Notes: generated by a model from the sequence alone, not told the origin. Positions 54,864 through 62,456 are shown, numbered from the stretch's first letter. The stretch: DNA of 64,000 nt from Flavobacteriales bacterium (GCA_016721005.1 JADKJM010000008.1:251510-315509); one strand, 5' to 3'. Made by a program: numbers and translations.

Positions 54864-55221
54864 AAGGCTCTTGGTGGATACGAACGTGCTTGTCTACCAC
54901 TTGGGAGGGCGGCTTGATGCAACACGCGCGCTACAGAACGTGGAGGTGCATATCTCATTCATCACGGAGATCGAGTTGCAGTGCAAGGCCACGTTAACCG
55001 ACAGGGATCTCGCCGGTATTCACGCGGCCTTGGCGAACTACCGCATCAGCGACATCAACCCCGCCATAAAGCAATTGACCGCTACCCTCCGGCGACGAAA
55101 TGGTTTGAAGCTGGCGGATGCGATAGTTGCCGCTACGGCGCTGCACCTGAACCTTCCTTTGTTGACAGCCGATGGAGGATTCGAGCGTTTGAAGGACATG
55201 ATGGATGTTCGGTCCTTGTGA
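54853..55221 (+). CDS. PIN-domain ribonuclease toxin, VapC-like
   Basis: 122 residues. The four acidic residues of PIN nucleases are in place: Asp9 in LLVDTNVLVYHL, Glu39/41 in FITEIELQ, Asp89 in LKLADAIVAATA and Asp107 in LLTADGGFERL. VapC toxins cleave tRNA or rRNA and are held inactive by the cognate antitoxin, here the small gene overlapping upstream. The pair sits between two ftsK-tail fragments and was probably brought in with that segment. Confidence 0.85.
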   Translation: MTAERLLVDTNVLVYHLGGRLDATRALQNVEVHISFITEIELQCKATLTDRDLAGIHAALANYRISDINPAIKQLTATLRRRNGLKLADAIVAATALHLNLPLLTADGGFERLKDMMDVRSL

Positions 55222-55232
55222 ATTTGCGCAGC

Positions 55233-55271
55233 GGGGTGATGATCCCGAATGAAGCGGCACTCCAACACTGA
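55233..55271 (+). pseudogene. Third, shorter ftsK 3'-end fragment
   Basis: The frame reads GVMIPNEAALQH and a stop, matching RVMIPNEAALAAH of FtsK; about 25 of 27 bases agree over the core (gggtgatgatcccgaa followed by gaagc-gca). It begins 11 nt after the VapC-like stop, so the VapBC-like pair is bracketed by ftsK-tail pieces. Confidence 0.7.
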
Positions 55272-55361
55272 ACTTCGGCCTTTGACCACTACACCATCCG
55301 GGATCTGAACACGGATCCCGCCGCTTTGAGTCGGCGTGACCTGCATCCTTAACATTGCCCG

Positions 55362-55904
55362 ATGCCCACCGTTTTCAGCCATGCCATTGCCGGAGCCGCG
55401 CTCGCTCGCACTATCCGTGCAGAGGACGCGCGGAAATTGATGATCGCCGCCGTCATTAGCGCCATGGTGCCGGATCTGGATGCGATCGGCTTCATGACCG
55501 GTGTGCCTTATGGGAGCTTCTTCGGCCATCGGGGTTTCACGCACTCCATCACGTTCGCGGTGTTGTGGAGCGCACTGGTCACGGTGCTGCTGTTCCGGAA
55601 GGCGCCGTGGCCGGCAGCGCTGTTGCTTTTCCTTGCCACCGTGAGCCACCCGCTGCTGGACATGCTCACCAGTGGCGGCTTGGGCTGCACGCTCTTCGCG
55701 CCCTTCAACAACGAGCGCCTCTTCTTTCCGTGGCAGCCGATCAAGGTCTCGCCGCTCGGCTTCGGGTTTTTCAGCGCCCGTGGCCTAGCGGTTCTGGCCA
55801 GCGAAGCGGTGTGGGTGGTGTTGCCTTCGGTGATCCTGCTTCTCGTTACGAAACGACGACGCAGTGCCTGCAAAGCACCATCACCGAACAATGGTCCCGG
55901 CTAG
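55362..55904 (+). CDS. Membrane-bound metal-dependent hydrolase, YdjM/DUF457 type
   Basis: 180 residues. The family motifs are present: MPTVFSHAIAG at the start (His7), AAVISAMVPDLDAIGF (PDLD), GHRGFTHSITFAVLW (HRGFTHS) and ATVSHPLLDMLTSGG (SHPLLD). Four or five hydrophobic helices make it an inner-membrane protein. The His/Asp motifs form a probable metal site facing one side of the membrane. Relatives are induced in SOS responses in some bacteria, and their substrate is unknown. It is monocistronic. Confidence 0.85.
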   Translation: MPTVFSHAIAGAALARTIRAEDARKLMIAAVISAMVPDLDAIGFMTGVPYGSFFGHRGFTHSITFAVLWSALVTVLLFRKAPWPAALLLFLATVSHPLLDMLTSGGLGCTLFAPFNNERLFFPWQPIKVSPLGFGFFSARGLAVLASEAVWVVLPSVILLLVTKRRRSACKAPSPNNGPG

Positions 55905-56094
55905 AGATTTGGGCGCTGCGCGCTAAGACGCGAACGACGAATCGCTCCCAGTTCAGCAGCTGTGTTGTTGCCAAGTCCGGATCCCCCGGCCCTTCACCGT
56001 CAGCTCGAACTTCCTTTTCGGATGGATCACGAACATGGACTTGCCTCCGCAGCGGTGGCCACGCCCTGCGCTAACCGTGATCAGGGCTGATCAT

Positions 56095-57336
56095 CTACTC
56101 CTTCACAAATCGGAGAACGCTTCCCATTGTGGTGCGGATGAAGTACACGCCCGGAAGAAGTCCATCAACCTGTATCCGGTCCGCTTGACGCACGACGGCG
56201 ACCTTCTTCCCGAGCGCATCGCACACCACGGCATCCACCTTCTGATCCAAAAAGAGCTGATCGCCGTGCACCGGATCGGGCCATGCGCGCAGGTCCGTTG
56301 CCGCGGTGGCTGATGGTACACTCATACCTACCGGGCCACTGGGAGCCAGTGCGATGCCCTGCCAGATGGCAATGCTGCTCGCCAGTTGCACGGCGCTGCT
56401 GGCTACTCCCGTATCCACCCATTTCAGCAGGCGTGTAGGAGCGAAGGTGGTGGCGTAGATCACCGGCTCGTTTCCGGAAAGATCCACGCACACATGCTGC
56501 ATGGTACCGCTGGTGCCCATCGGAAGCGTGTACGCCAGGCTCCAAATGCCGCCGTTCAGGATCCATTTCTGGACGCCGAAATTGGCCACGTAGCACACAT
56601 CGCGCACGGTATTGAACTGGAAGCCCGGTGGCGCCGGGTTCACAGCGATCACCTGCGTTTGTGGCTGGCCTTCGATGGTGGGCAGGCCCGCGCCGATATC
56701 GTAGATGCCGTGGCCCGGAAGTGTGCTGAGGCTGTTGGCACTCCGCGCGGAGAGTTGGTGGCCGGCAACGGCGATGTGCGTGGCTGGCGAGAGGTCGGTG
56801 GTGACCACGGTCTCCGGGCCGGGGCCGAAGTAGCCGACCCCTCCGATCTGTCCGACGCCCCAAAAGTTCGTGTTATCGGAAGCTGCGGAAAAGATGGCCG
56901 TGCTGCTGAACAAGGTGCTGCTGGCGAAGACGCGCACGAAATTCTCCGCAGCATCCATGGTGCCGATGGCGCGTGGTATGGCGGAAGCGGTGGTGGTAGG
57001 AAGACCGACACCAGGAGCGGAAAAGTCCACGTAGCCGGGAAACACCAAGCGCTCGCCGTCGGGGCTGAGGCTCATGCCGCCACCTTGACTCGCCGCCATG
57101 CCGACCATCGCGTTCGGTCCCGTGGTGGGAATGTTCAATACCGCGGCGGGTGTTCCGGTCGGGGTGAATTCACGCAGTACGATCGCCGAGCCGTTCGATG
57201 GGAAGGATCCCGAACTTCCTACTTCATACACCACCACGTTGCCCACGGTGAGCTGGCCCGATGCGCGAATGCTCGAAGCGAAGACGAATGCAACCAACAG
57301 GCAGGTGATCCTGCAATGGGTGATGAGTTGGATCAT
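56095..57336 (-). CDS. Secreted propeller-like protein with T9SS sorting domain
   Basis: 413 residues. The start MIQLITHCRITCLLVAFVFASS gives a signal peptide ending near RASGQ; an upstream extension exists but lacks a leader and would cross a promoter-like site. The body has blade-like strands (GNVVVYEVGSSGSFPSNGSA; SLSPDGERLVFPGYVDFSAP; YDIGAGLPTIEGQPQTQ; VRDVCYVANFGVQKWILNGG). The end (DLRAWPDPVHGDQLFLDQ ... LPGVYFIRTTMGSVLRFVKE) is a T9SS type A sorting domain. A similar build is found in many uncharacterised Bacteroidota surface proteins. Confidence 0.8.
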   Translation of the reverse strand: MIQLITHCRITCLLVAFVFASSIRASGQLTVGNVVVYEVGSSGSFPSNGSAIVLREFTPTGTPAAVLNIPTTGPNAMVGMAASQGGGMSLSPDGERLVFPGYVDFSAPGVGLPTTTASAIPRAIGTMDAAENFVRVFASSTLFSSTAIFSAASDNTNFWGVGQIGGVGYFGPGPETVVTTDLSPATHIAVAGHQLSARSANSLSTLPGHGIYDIGAGLPTIEGQPQTQVIAVNPAPPGFQFNTVRDVCYVANFGVQKWILNGGIWSLAYTLPMGTSGTMQHVCVDLSGNEPVIYATTFAPTRLLKWVDTGVASSAVQLASSIAIWQGIALAPSGPVGMSVPSATAATDLRAWPDPVHGDQLFLDQKVDAVVCDALGKKVAVVRQADRIQVDGLLPGVYFIRTTMGSVLRFVKE

Positions 57337-57342
57337 GATGCC

Positions 57343-57350
57343 GAAAGTTA
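57343..57350 (-). promoter_or_regulatory. -7-like element TAACTTTC
   Basis: On the minus strand TAACTTTCG lies 6 nt before the start of the T9SS propeller gene; it is one base from TAnnTTTG. Confidence 0.4.
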
Positions 57351-57477
57351 GCTGCCTTCTCCGCACGCTGCTCGGCCAATGCGTGCCGGATCGCAGGACG
57401 GTTTCTCGTCCACGCGGACCTTGCATCGATGGGACACTGATTTTCGATGCGGTCCCAGGTCACGCACCTCACACGGT

Positions 57478-58098
57478 TCAGATCACCCCTCCCTTCAACT
57501 GAGCAAACAACTTGGGATACCGCGTTTGCAGCTCGTGGAGAGCGGCCAGCCCTTCCCATTGTTCCTCCTGATTCGGGAAGGCTTGGTCATGGCTTACGAA
57601 GGTGCGGCAGCGGTGGTAACCCTCATCGTAGTGCAAGGTCCCGAGCACATAGCCATCGGGCACCGCTCCAATGAAGGCCGGAAAGCCCAAATGTTCCTTG
57701 CCGGTGCGCATGGCGGTGGTGGCAGAGTTGCGGTAGAAGAACGCGGTAAGGTTCTCGATCGCTGTAGGCGCACCGTGCCCGCTGCGTTCACGGTATCGCA
57801 TCAGGAAGTGCGGTGTGAAGAGGAAGCTGAGCCCTTCATAGCTGGGCTGAAGGGCGAAGAAGCCTTCCTTGGCGTGGAAATACATAAGGAAGTTCTGCAG
57901 CGTGTGTTTCTTGTTGGTGGTTGTTACGCAGAGCCAGTTGTTCTTACCGGGGCTGGTGTAGGCGCGACGGCCGACTATGTCGCCGCTGCGGCGATCCTTG
58001 CGGTGCATGCGCTCCTGCTCCTTGATAAGGCTGAGCGTTTTGTTCTGCACGCTGGCAAGGTCCGCCTTGGCTTCGGCGATGGCCTCTGCGATGCTCAT
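57478..58098 (-). CDS. Unidentified ~206-residue protein
   Basis: Starts MSIAEAIAEAKADLASVQNK (an ATG nine codons earlier is also possible). An N-terminal helical stretch is followed by a mixed domain with RMHRKDRRSGDIVGRRAY, NNWLCVTTTNKKHTLQNFLMYFH and PHFLMRYRERSG, then NSATTAMRTGKEHLGFPAFIG and LHYDEGYHRCRTFVSHDQAF. The HFLMRYRER and GYHRCRTFVSHDQ segments look conserved, as in small DNA-associated or toxin-like proteins, but I recognise no family. It has no signal or membrane segment. It lies inside the ftsK-tail accretion zone. Confidence 0.65.
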   Translation of the reverse strand: MSIAEAIAEAKADLASVQNKTLSLIKEQERMHRKDRRSGDIVGRRAYTSPGKNNWLCVTTTNKKHTLQNFLMYFHAKEGFFALQPSYEGLSFLFTPHFLMRYRERSGHGAPTAIENLTAFFYRNSATTAMRTGKEHLGFPAFIGAVPDGYVLGTLHYDEGYHRCRTFVSHDQAFPNQEEQWEGLAALHELQTRYPKLFAQLKGGVI

Positions 58099-58214
58099 GG
58101 TTGGTACGTACATGCTCCGAAACAAACGATGGGGGGACCGGGTTTCGTGTTCAACGCGATCCGGTTTTCAACCGACCAATGGTGGCTACTCGGCGCGACT
58201 TCGCTTCGTTCGTG

Positions 58215-58298
58215 ATCGTGTGCATGTGAAAAAGGCTGCCTCATTCGAGACAGCCTCATTCATTGGATGGGATCCGTTCAGAATGCGTAGCCGAGGAT
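58215..58298 (-). pseudogene. 3' remnant of a DUF3575-type gene with its terminator
   Basis: On the minus strand the last codons read SILGYAF and stop, matching the GGICIGYAF end of the intact gene at 62457. The DNA behind both stops is also alike: both have a hairpin of GGCTGTCTCGAA type followed by a run of T. So a paralogue or duplicate has been cut away, leaving only the tail. Confidence 0.6.
58229..58256 (-). terminator. Terminator hairpin left from the DUF3575-type remnant
   Basis: The stem aggctg-ctc with gag-cagcct (one mismatch) is followed by TTTTT on the minus strand. It matches the terminator of the intact DUF3575 gene. Confidence 0.6.
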
Positions 58299-58324
58299 GC
58301 TGGGCCGGGGGTTGGGGGATCCTG
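58294..58324 (+). pseudogene. Fourth ftsK 3'-end remnant (30 bp)
   Basis: GGATGC-GGGCCGGGGG and TTGGGGGAT-CTGA agree with the last bases of ftsK with two differences. It abuts the DUF3575 tail exactly, marking a recombination junction. Confidence 0.65.
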
Positions 58325-58468
58325 ATCCCTTGAAGAATAGCCAAAGGCCACGCTCGGAATTACAGCCTACTGCTGGATGGGCGGATCAAGAAACCCAAGA
58401 GGATCAACACGAACTGTAGGTCTCTCGGGGGCGAAGGATCGGCCGTTGAAGGCAGGCCGCGCCCGCCC

Positions 58469-59080
58469 TTACCGGAAGAGCACGAGCACCAGCCAGATCG
58501 CACCGGCCAGTAGGAGGCCGAGGCCGATCCACAGGAGCAGGCTGCCGGCGCTCGCGGGCGCATCCATCCCGAACTTGAAGATGGTCTTGCCGAAGGCGTC
58601 CTTCTCCAGCTTGATGTCCGAGGCTTCGGAGGGGAAGGTGATCATGGTGGTCTGTTGCACGGTGCCGCCGAGTTCCTTAGGGCTCTGCACCATCATGTAC
58701 TTCCCATCGCCGAGTTCGGTGATCTGCGCATTCTTCTGATCGGTCTCCAGGGTCCAGCGACCTTTCTTGTCCACCTTGCAGATGCCGAACGCCTTGAGCG
58801 ATACGGTGAAGCTGCGCTCCATGTCGTTCTTCTCCAGCTTGAAATCCTCCAGGAAGTAGGCGGGCATGGAACGTTCCATGTCGCGCTTGAGGGCGGCGGG
58901 ATCGTTACCGAAGTTCTGGTTCCACATCTGCCACTGCTGCGCGGCGAGGGTCATGGAAACATTGATCGTGGCATCGCCCAGGCCGTTGATGGCCATGTCG
59001 ATCTTCTGCTGCATGTCCTGCGCGCGCACGGTACACGCGGCGGCCAACAGGAATGCGAGGGTAAGGATGCGGTTCTTCAT
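58469..59080 (-). CDS. Secreted/membrane-anchored protein of unknown function
   Basis: 203 residues starting MKNRILTLAFLLAAACTVRAQ, a signal peptide. The middle (MQQKIDMAINGLGDATINVSMTLAAQQW ... FKLEKNDMERSFTVSLKAFGICKVDKKGRWTLE ... GKYMMVQSPKELGGTVQQTTMITFPSEA) has no family I know. A C-terminal membrane helix (SLLLWIGLGLLLAGAIWLVLVLF) precedes a terminal Arg. The gene follows the transglutaminase-like gene by 11 nt, so the two form an operon and probably act together at the cell surface. Confidence 0.75.
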   Translation of the reverse strand: MKNRILTLAFLLAAACTVRAQDMQQKIDMAINGLGDATINVSMTLAAQQWQMWNQNFGNDPAALKRDMERSMPAYFLEDFKLEKNDMERSFTVSLKAFGICKVDKKGRWTLETDQKNAQITELGDGKYMMVQSPKELGGTVQQTTMITFPSEASDIKLEKDAFGKTIFKFGMDAPASAGSLLLWIGLGLLLAGAIWLVLVLFR

Positions 59081-59091
59081 GATGCTCGGGT

Positions 59092-60804
59092 TCAACGGAT
59101 GCTTGAAAGGATGGAGCCCAGTTGGCCGCTGTATTGCTGCACGGCCATGTCACTGGCGCCCACGGCGACCAAGCGGATGCCTTGGGGACCACGGCCAGCC
59201 GTGCCGCTCCACATCCAGGTGCCCATGTTGGAGTAGGTGGCCCCTTCCACATGGTTGCCGTTCACTTGGTACTGTAGCTCGCTGCCATATTGTGCAAAGA
59301 GCTGCTGGAGCTGGCCCATGGCCTCCTCCACGCTGCCTGCACGCAGGTCGTACACCGCAGCGTTGGCCATGCCATCGGGGGATTCGGCCACCAAGGTGTA
59401 CACGGGCAATTGCGGGAAGGGCCTGTTGCGCACGGACCAACCACGCGGAACCGCGAAGGACAACGGCCCTGAGGTGCGCTGACCGCTCACACTACCACCA
59501 CCATCGTTTCCTCCACCGCCGTCATTACCACCACCTCCGTCGTTACCACCACCTCCACCGCCATCGTTACCACCACCGCCTCCACCACCATTGCCGCCTC
59601 CGCCATTGCCCTTACTGAGCGCGAGCAGTTGCTCGCCGCCACCTTGCAGCGTGCCGAAGTTCAGCGCGATCTGGTCGATCTTCTGTTTCAGGAAGGTGTC
59701 ATCGGCGAGGGCCATGGAGCGCACGCCCTTCTGGTTGAGCTCGTGGATGTCCACGATGGTGTAAGCCGGATTGCCGGCCTGTGCCTGCTTGATGAACTCC
59801 TGCAATTCCTCCTGTCCTTTCTGGAAGGCCTGCTGCGCGGTGCCGATGCCGCCGAGCCCTTCGCCATTGATCATGGTGGCTTCGATGGCGTAGTACTGCC
59901 CCTGCATGCGGAAGCCGGGATAGGCGTGGCCGGGGATGAGGTAGATGACCGGATCGATGCCTGCGGCGGACATGACGCTGGCGTAGAAACAGCTCAACTC
60001 GATGCACAGCCCCGTGTTGCCCGTGATCACCTCGCGCGGCAGGCGCAGTGTCTGCACCAAGCTGCTCACATCATCCGCCGAAGTGGGAATGCCCTTGGTG
60101 CCACTGTACACCATGTGGGCCATGCGCGTGGCTTCGTACAGGCTCATGAGGAAGCGCGCCGCGTCCTCCGGTTTCCCGCTCACGCTGGCGGCCTCGCCCT
60201 TCATCACCTTCTCCTGCACGATCTGCGTGTAGTACTTCACCACGGGATCGCCGGGCGTAACGAAGCATGCGATCAGGTCGTTGTTGTCGAACATGTCGCT
60301 GTAGCCGCTGATCTCCGAGGCCGCGATGTTCGAGTACGCGAATTCGTTGCGGCTCATCATCTTGAAGCCGAACTCCTCCTCCACCGTATCATCATCGCTG
60401 GCACCGTCCCAATCAATGGCGATCTCCACCTTCTCCATGCTCTGGGTGGTCTTTTGGGTGATGTCCTCGTTGAACTTGGGGTAGCAGGCCACCACGCCGC
60501 TCTGTCCGGGGAACATCTGGCCGATGACGCCCAGTTCCGTCCACTCGATGAAGCCGGGTATGCGGTACTTGATGGTCACATCCTCCAAGGTGGTGCTGCT
60601 GGTGTTTGTGAGCTTGGCCTTGAACAGGTAGTACTTGCCGTCGAGCGCCTCGGGGTCCGCGTATACGTTGTGGACGGCGGGCATGATGAACGGGGCCTTC
60701 TTGATCTCCACGGCCAGATCGCCGTCCCCGCCTTTGAACAATGCGAAACAGGTGAGCACGAGGCCCACGAGGGCGACGAGGGCCGGAAGGAACCACTTCT
60801 TCAT
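59092..60804 (-). CDS. Transglutaminase-like membrane-anchored protein with poly-Gly linker
   Basis: 570 residues. The N-terminus MKKWFLPALVALVGLVLTCF is a membrane anchor or signal. Residues ~60-130 are an immunoglobulin-like part (YLFKAKLTNTSSTTLEDVTIKYRIP). The transglutaminase-like core (about 230-310) has a candidate Cys in NTGLCIELSCFYASVM, His in YLIPGHAYPGF and an acidic residue in YYAIEATMI. A ~55-residue Gly/Asn/Asp-only linker (repeats of GGGGNDGGGG) leads to a C-terminal domain (LSFAVPRGWSVRNRPFPQLPVYTLVAES ... VEGATYSNMGTWMWSG). The enzyme could cross-link or cleave peptides at the envelope. It is the first gene of a two-gene operon. Confidence 0.75.
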   Translation of the reverse strand: MKKWFLPALVALVGLVLTCFALFKGGDGDLAVEIKKAPFIMPAVHNVYADPEALDGKYYLFKAKLTNTSSTTLEDVTIKYRIPGFIEWTELGVIGQMFPGQSGVVACYPKFNEDITQKTTQSMEKVEIAIDWDGASDDDTVEEEFGFKMMSRNEFAYSNIAASEISGYSDMFDNNDLIACFVTPGDPVVKYYTQIVQEKVMKGEAASVSGKPEDAARFLMSLYEATRMAHMVYSGTKGIPTSADDVSSLVQTLRLPREVITGNTGLCIELSCFYASVMSAAGIDPVIYLIPGHAYPGFRMQGQYYAIEATMINGEGLGGIGTAQQAFQKGQEELQEFIKQAQAGNPAYTIVDIHELNQKGVRSMALADDTFLKQKIDQIALNFGTLQGGGEQLLALSKGNGGGGNGGGGGGGNDGGGGGGNDGGGGNDGGGGNDGGGSVSGQRTSGPLSFAVPRGWSVRNRPFPQLPVYTLVAESPDGMANAAVYDLRAGSVEEAMGQLQQLFAQYGSELQYQVNGNHVEGATYSNMGTWMWSGTAGRGPQGIRLVAVGASDMAVQQYSGQLGSILSSIR

Positions 60805-60992
60805 GGGGATGGGTTAGGGCTGAACGGTACTACATCGGTACACGAGGCGCAATGTGAACACTTCACCGCGAACATCTTGGATCTGTGCTGTGCGCGGTGA
60901 ATATAACCGCCCTTGGGAACCGGGCAAGGCTGCGGTTCACTTGTGGTAGGATGACGATCGCGGTGGCTGACGATCACGGGGGCTTCGCTGAC

Positions 60993-61020
60993 GAGGTTGC
61001 TTCGCTACGCTCGCAATGAC
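60993..61020 (+). repeat. Short dispersed repeat, left copy
   Basis: GAGGTTGCTTCGCT followed by acgct and CGCAATGAC; the same text without the internal acgct appears at 62360-62381, so the 21-bp array lies between direct copies. Confidence 0.6.
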
Positions 61021-61091
61021 GCTGCGCGGAACAAGGTGCTCATATGATAAGGACACGGGCATGGGGTAACCCGGTCGACGGGTCGCGTTCT

Positions 61092-61999
61092 GAGCTTGGC
61101 GGATGTGATAATGACCTTGGCTGGTGCGAGAGTTGGCTTGGCGGGTACGAGAGTTGGCTTGTCCTTCGACAGGCTCAGGAACCGCCAGGCGATCCTTGGC
61201 TTGGCGGGTGCGAAAGTTGGCTTGGCGGGTGCAAGAGTTGGCTTGGCGGGTACGAAAGTTGGATCGGCTGGTGCGAGAGTTGGCTTGGCGGGTACGAAAG
61301 TTGGATCGGCTGGTGCGAGAGTTGGCTTGGCGGGTACGAAAGTTGGCTTGGCGGGTGCGAGAGTTGGCTTGGCGGGTGCGAAAGTTGGATCGGCTGGTGC
61401 GAGAGTTGGCTTGGCGGGTACGAGAGTTGGCTTGGCGGGTGTGAGAGTTGGCTTGGCGGGTGCGAGAGTTGGCTTGGCGGGTGCGAGAGTTGGCTTGGCG
61501 GGTACGAGAGTTGGCTTGGCGGGTGTGAGAGTTGGCTTGGCGGGTGCGAGAGTTGGCTTGGCGGGTGCAAGAGTTGGCTTGGCGGGTGCAAGAGTTGGCT
61601 TGGCTGGTGCGAAAGTTGGCTTGGCGGGTGCAAGAGTTGGCTTGGCGGGTACGAAAGTTGGCTTGGCGGGTGCAAGAGTTGGCTTGGCGGGTGCGAGAGT
61701 TGGCTTGGCGGGTGCGAGAGTTGGCTTGGCTGGAGCGAAAGTGACCTTGGCGGGTGCGAAAGTGACCTTGGCGGGTGCCTATCTGACCGATGAGGAAGGC
61801 TATCTGGAGTTGGAGGATGACAATCTGACCTTGCACGGAGGCTATCCGGGCTTACAGGGTGCGAAAGTGGGCTTAGATGGAGGCTATCCGGGCTTACACG
61901 GTGGCTATCCGGGTTTGCACGGTGCGAAAGTGGGTTTGCACGGTGGCTATCCGGGCTTGTACGGTGTGGATCTGACTTATCATGGTGACTGCGCGGACG
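61092..61999 (+). repeat. 21-bp tandem repeat array, about 40 units (array B)
   Basis: The unit is GGCTTGGCGGGT then GCGAGAGTT, with variants at a few positions (GCG/ACG/GTG/GCA; AGA/AAA; GGATCGGCTGGT). From about 61740 the units diverge (GACCTTG, then GGCTATCCG types) but keep the 21-nt step. Several frames on both strands stay open throughout. One unit near 61155 is interrupted by foreign sequence. This is the largest simple repeat in the window. Confidence 0.95.
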
Positions 62000-62259
62000 A
62001 GACTGCGTCCCGGCTCAAGGCCAATGACATTAAGTTAAGGGCTAAAGGCCTTGGGTTTCCCAAGCACACTCGCTCTACGGACGTCACGCCGGAAGATCCG
62101 CGAAGCGGGCTATCCCGCCCGGTCATCCCCTCCTTGTCGGGGACGGGCTGCGTCTCACAAAGGCGGGCACCTTCTCCATGTGGCATTGGTGAGACACCGG
62201 ATACCCTCCTGCCGTCGGGTTCCGGTGTGACGCTCACCGGGAACGGGACTTCCCCTTAA
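61111..62259 (+). CDS. Possible heptapeptide-repeat protein encoded by the array
   Basis: This frame reads MTLAGARV GLAGTRV and so on, about 40 heptads of the form G-[LS]-x-G-x-[RKY]-[VP], then a ~90-residue unrelated tail. Among the divergent units the changes in this frame are often synonymous (GGC/GGT, TTA/TTG, GGA/GGT, GTT/GTG) or conservative (Arg/Lys), as if it had once been selected as protein. No ribosome site, signal peptide or family match is visible, and the tail crosses intergenic repeats. It may therefore be non-coding. Confidence 0.25.
   Translation: MTLAGARVGLAGTRVGLSFDRLRNRQAILGLAGAKVGLAGARVGLAGTKVGSAGARVGLAGTKVGSAGARVGLAGTKVGLAGARVGLAGAKVGSAGARVGLAGTRVGLAGVRVGLAGARVGLAGARVGLAGTRVGLAGVRVGLAGARVGLAGARVGLAGARVGLAGAKVGLAGARVGLAGTKVGLAGARVGLAGARVGLAGARVGLAGAKVTLAGAKVTLAGAYLTDEEGYLELEDDNLTLHGGYPGLQGAKVGLDGGYPGLHGGYPGLHGAKVGLHGGYPGLYGVDLTYHGDCADETASRLKANDIKLRAKGLGFPKHTRSTDVTPEDPRSGLSRPVIPSLSGTGCVSQRRAPSPCGIGETPDTLLPSGSGVTLTGNGTSP
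61161..61186 (+). repeat. Short element interrupting the array (PEPVEG-type)
   Basis: CTTCGACAGGCTCAGG sits inside the array. On the opposite strand it reads PEPVEG, a motif I remember as part of short elements scattered in many environmental bacterial genomes. It breaks the otherwise regular 21-bp step. Confidence 0.45.
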
Positions 62260-62270
62260 CTTAATGACAT

Positions 62271-62319
62271 TGGGCTCAAGGCCGGGATGACGGCCCGCAG
62301 TGACGGCTACGGGGGGGTG
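62271..62319 (-). repeat. Dispersed intergenic repeat, copy 2 (inverted)
   Basis: On the minus strand this is CGTAGCCGTCACTGCGG and CGTCATCCCGG, matching the copy at 28292 on the plus strand. Both copies border gene-poor repeat DNA. Confidence 0.65.
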
Positions 62320-62359
62320 ACGATGGTGGTGACTGATGATCGGAAGGGGCTGCGAAGGC

Positions 62360-62381
62360 GAGGTTGCTTCGCTCGCAATGA
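62360..62381 (+). repeat. Short dispersed repeat, right copy
   Basis: GAGGTTGCTTCGCTCGCAAT repeats the sequence at 60993 with five bases deleted. Confidence 0.6.
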
Positions 62382-62403
62382 GGCGCTCGGAATGACGTGC
62401 ATG

Positions 62404-62436
62404 GAAAAAGGGCCGCCTCTTTCGAGACAGCCCCCT
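62404..62436 (-). terminator. Terminator of the DUF3575 gene
   Basis: On the minus strand an imperfect GC-rich stem (gggggctgtctc ... gaggcggccc) ends in CTTTTTCC, 21 nt after the stop codon. Confidence 0.7.
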
Positions 62437-62456
62437 TCCCTGAAAAGTCATCCCCC

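Larger units (their letters stand above)
58099..58468. other. Intergenic junction zone
   Basis: It contains no full gene. It holds a terminator-like hairpin (58229-58256), the last codons of a lost DUF3575-type gene and a short ftsK 3'-end remnant, described separately. The remaining ~140 bases show nothing recognisable. Confidence 0.6.

Noticed and set aside
59629..60900. 423-codon plus-strand frame opposite the transglutaminase-like gene
   Set aside because: Shadow frame; the minus-strand protein has a membrane anchor, a catalytic-like core and an operon partner.
60937..61836. Minus-strand frame of RTRQANS heptads
   Set aside because: Translation of the 21-bp array in another frame; synonymous-type changes favour the plus-strand GLAGARV frame, if any is coding.
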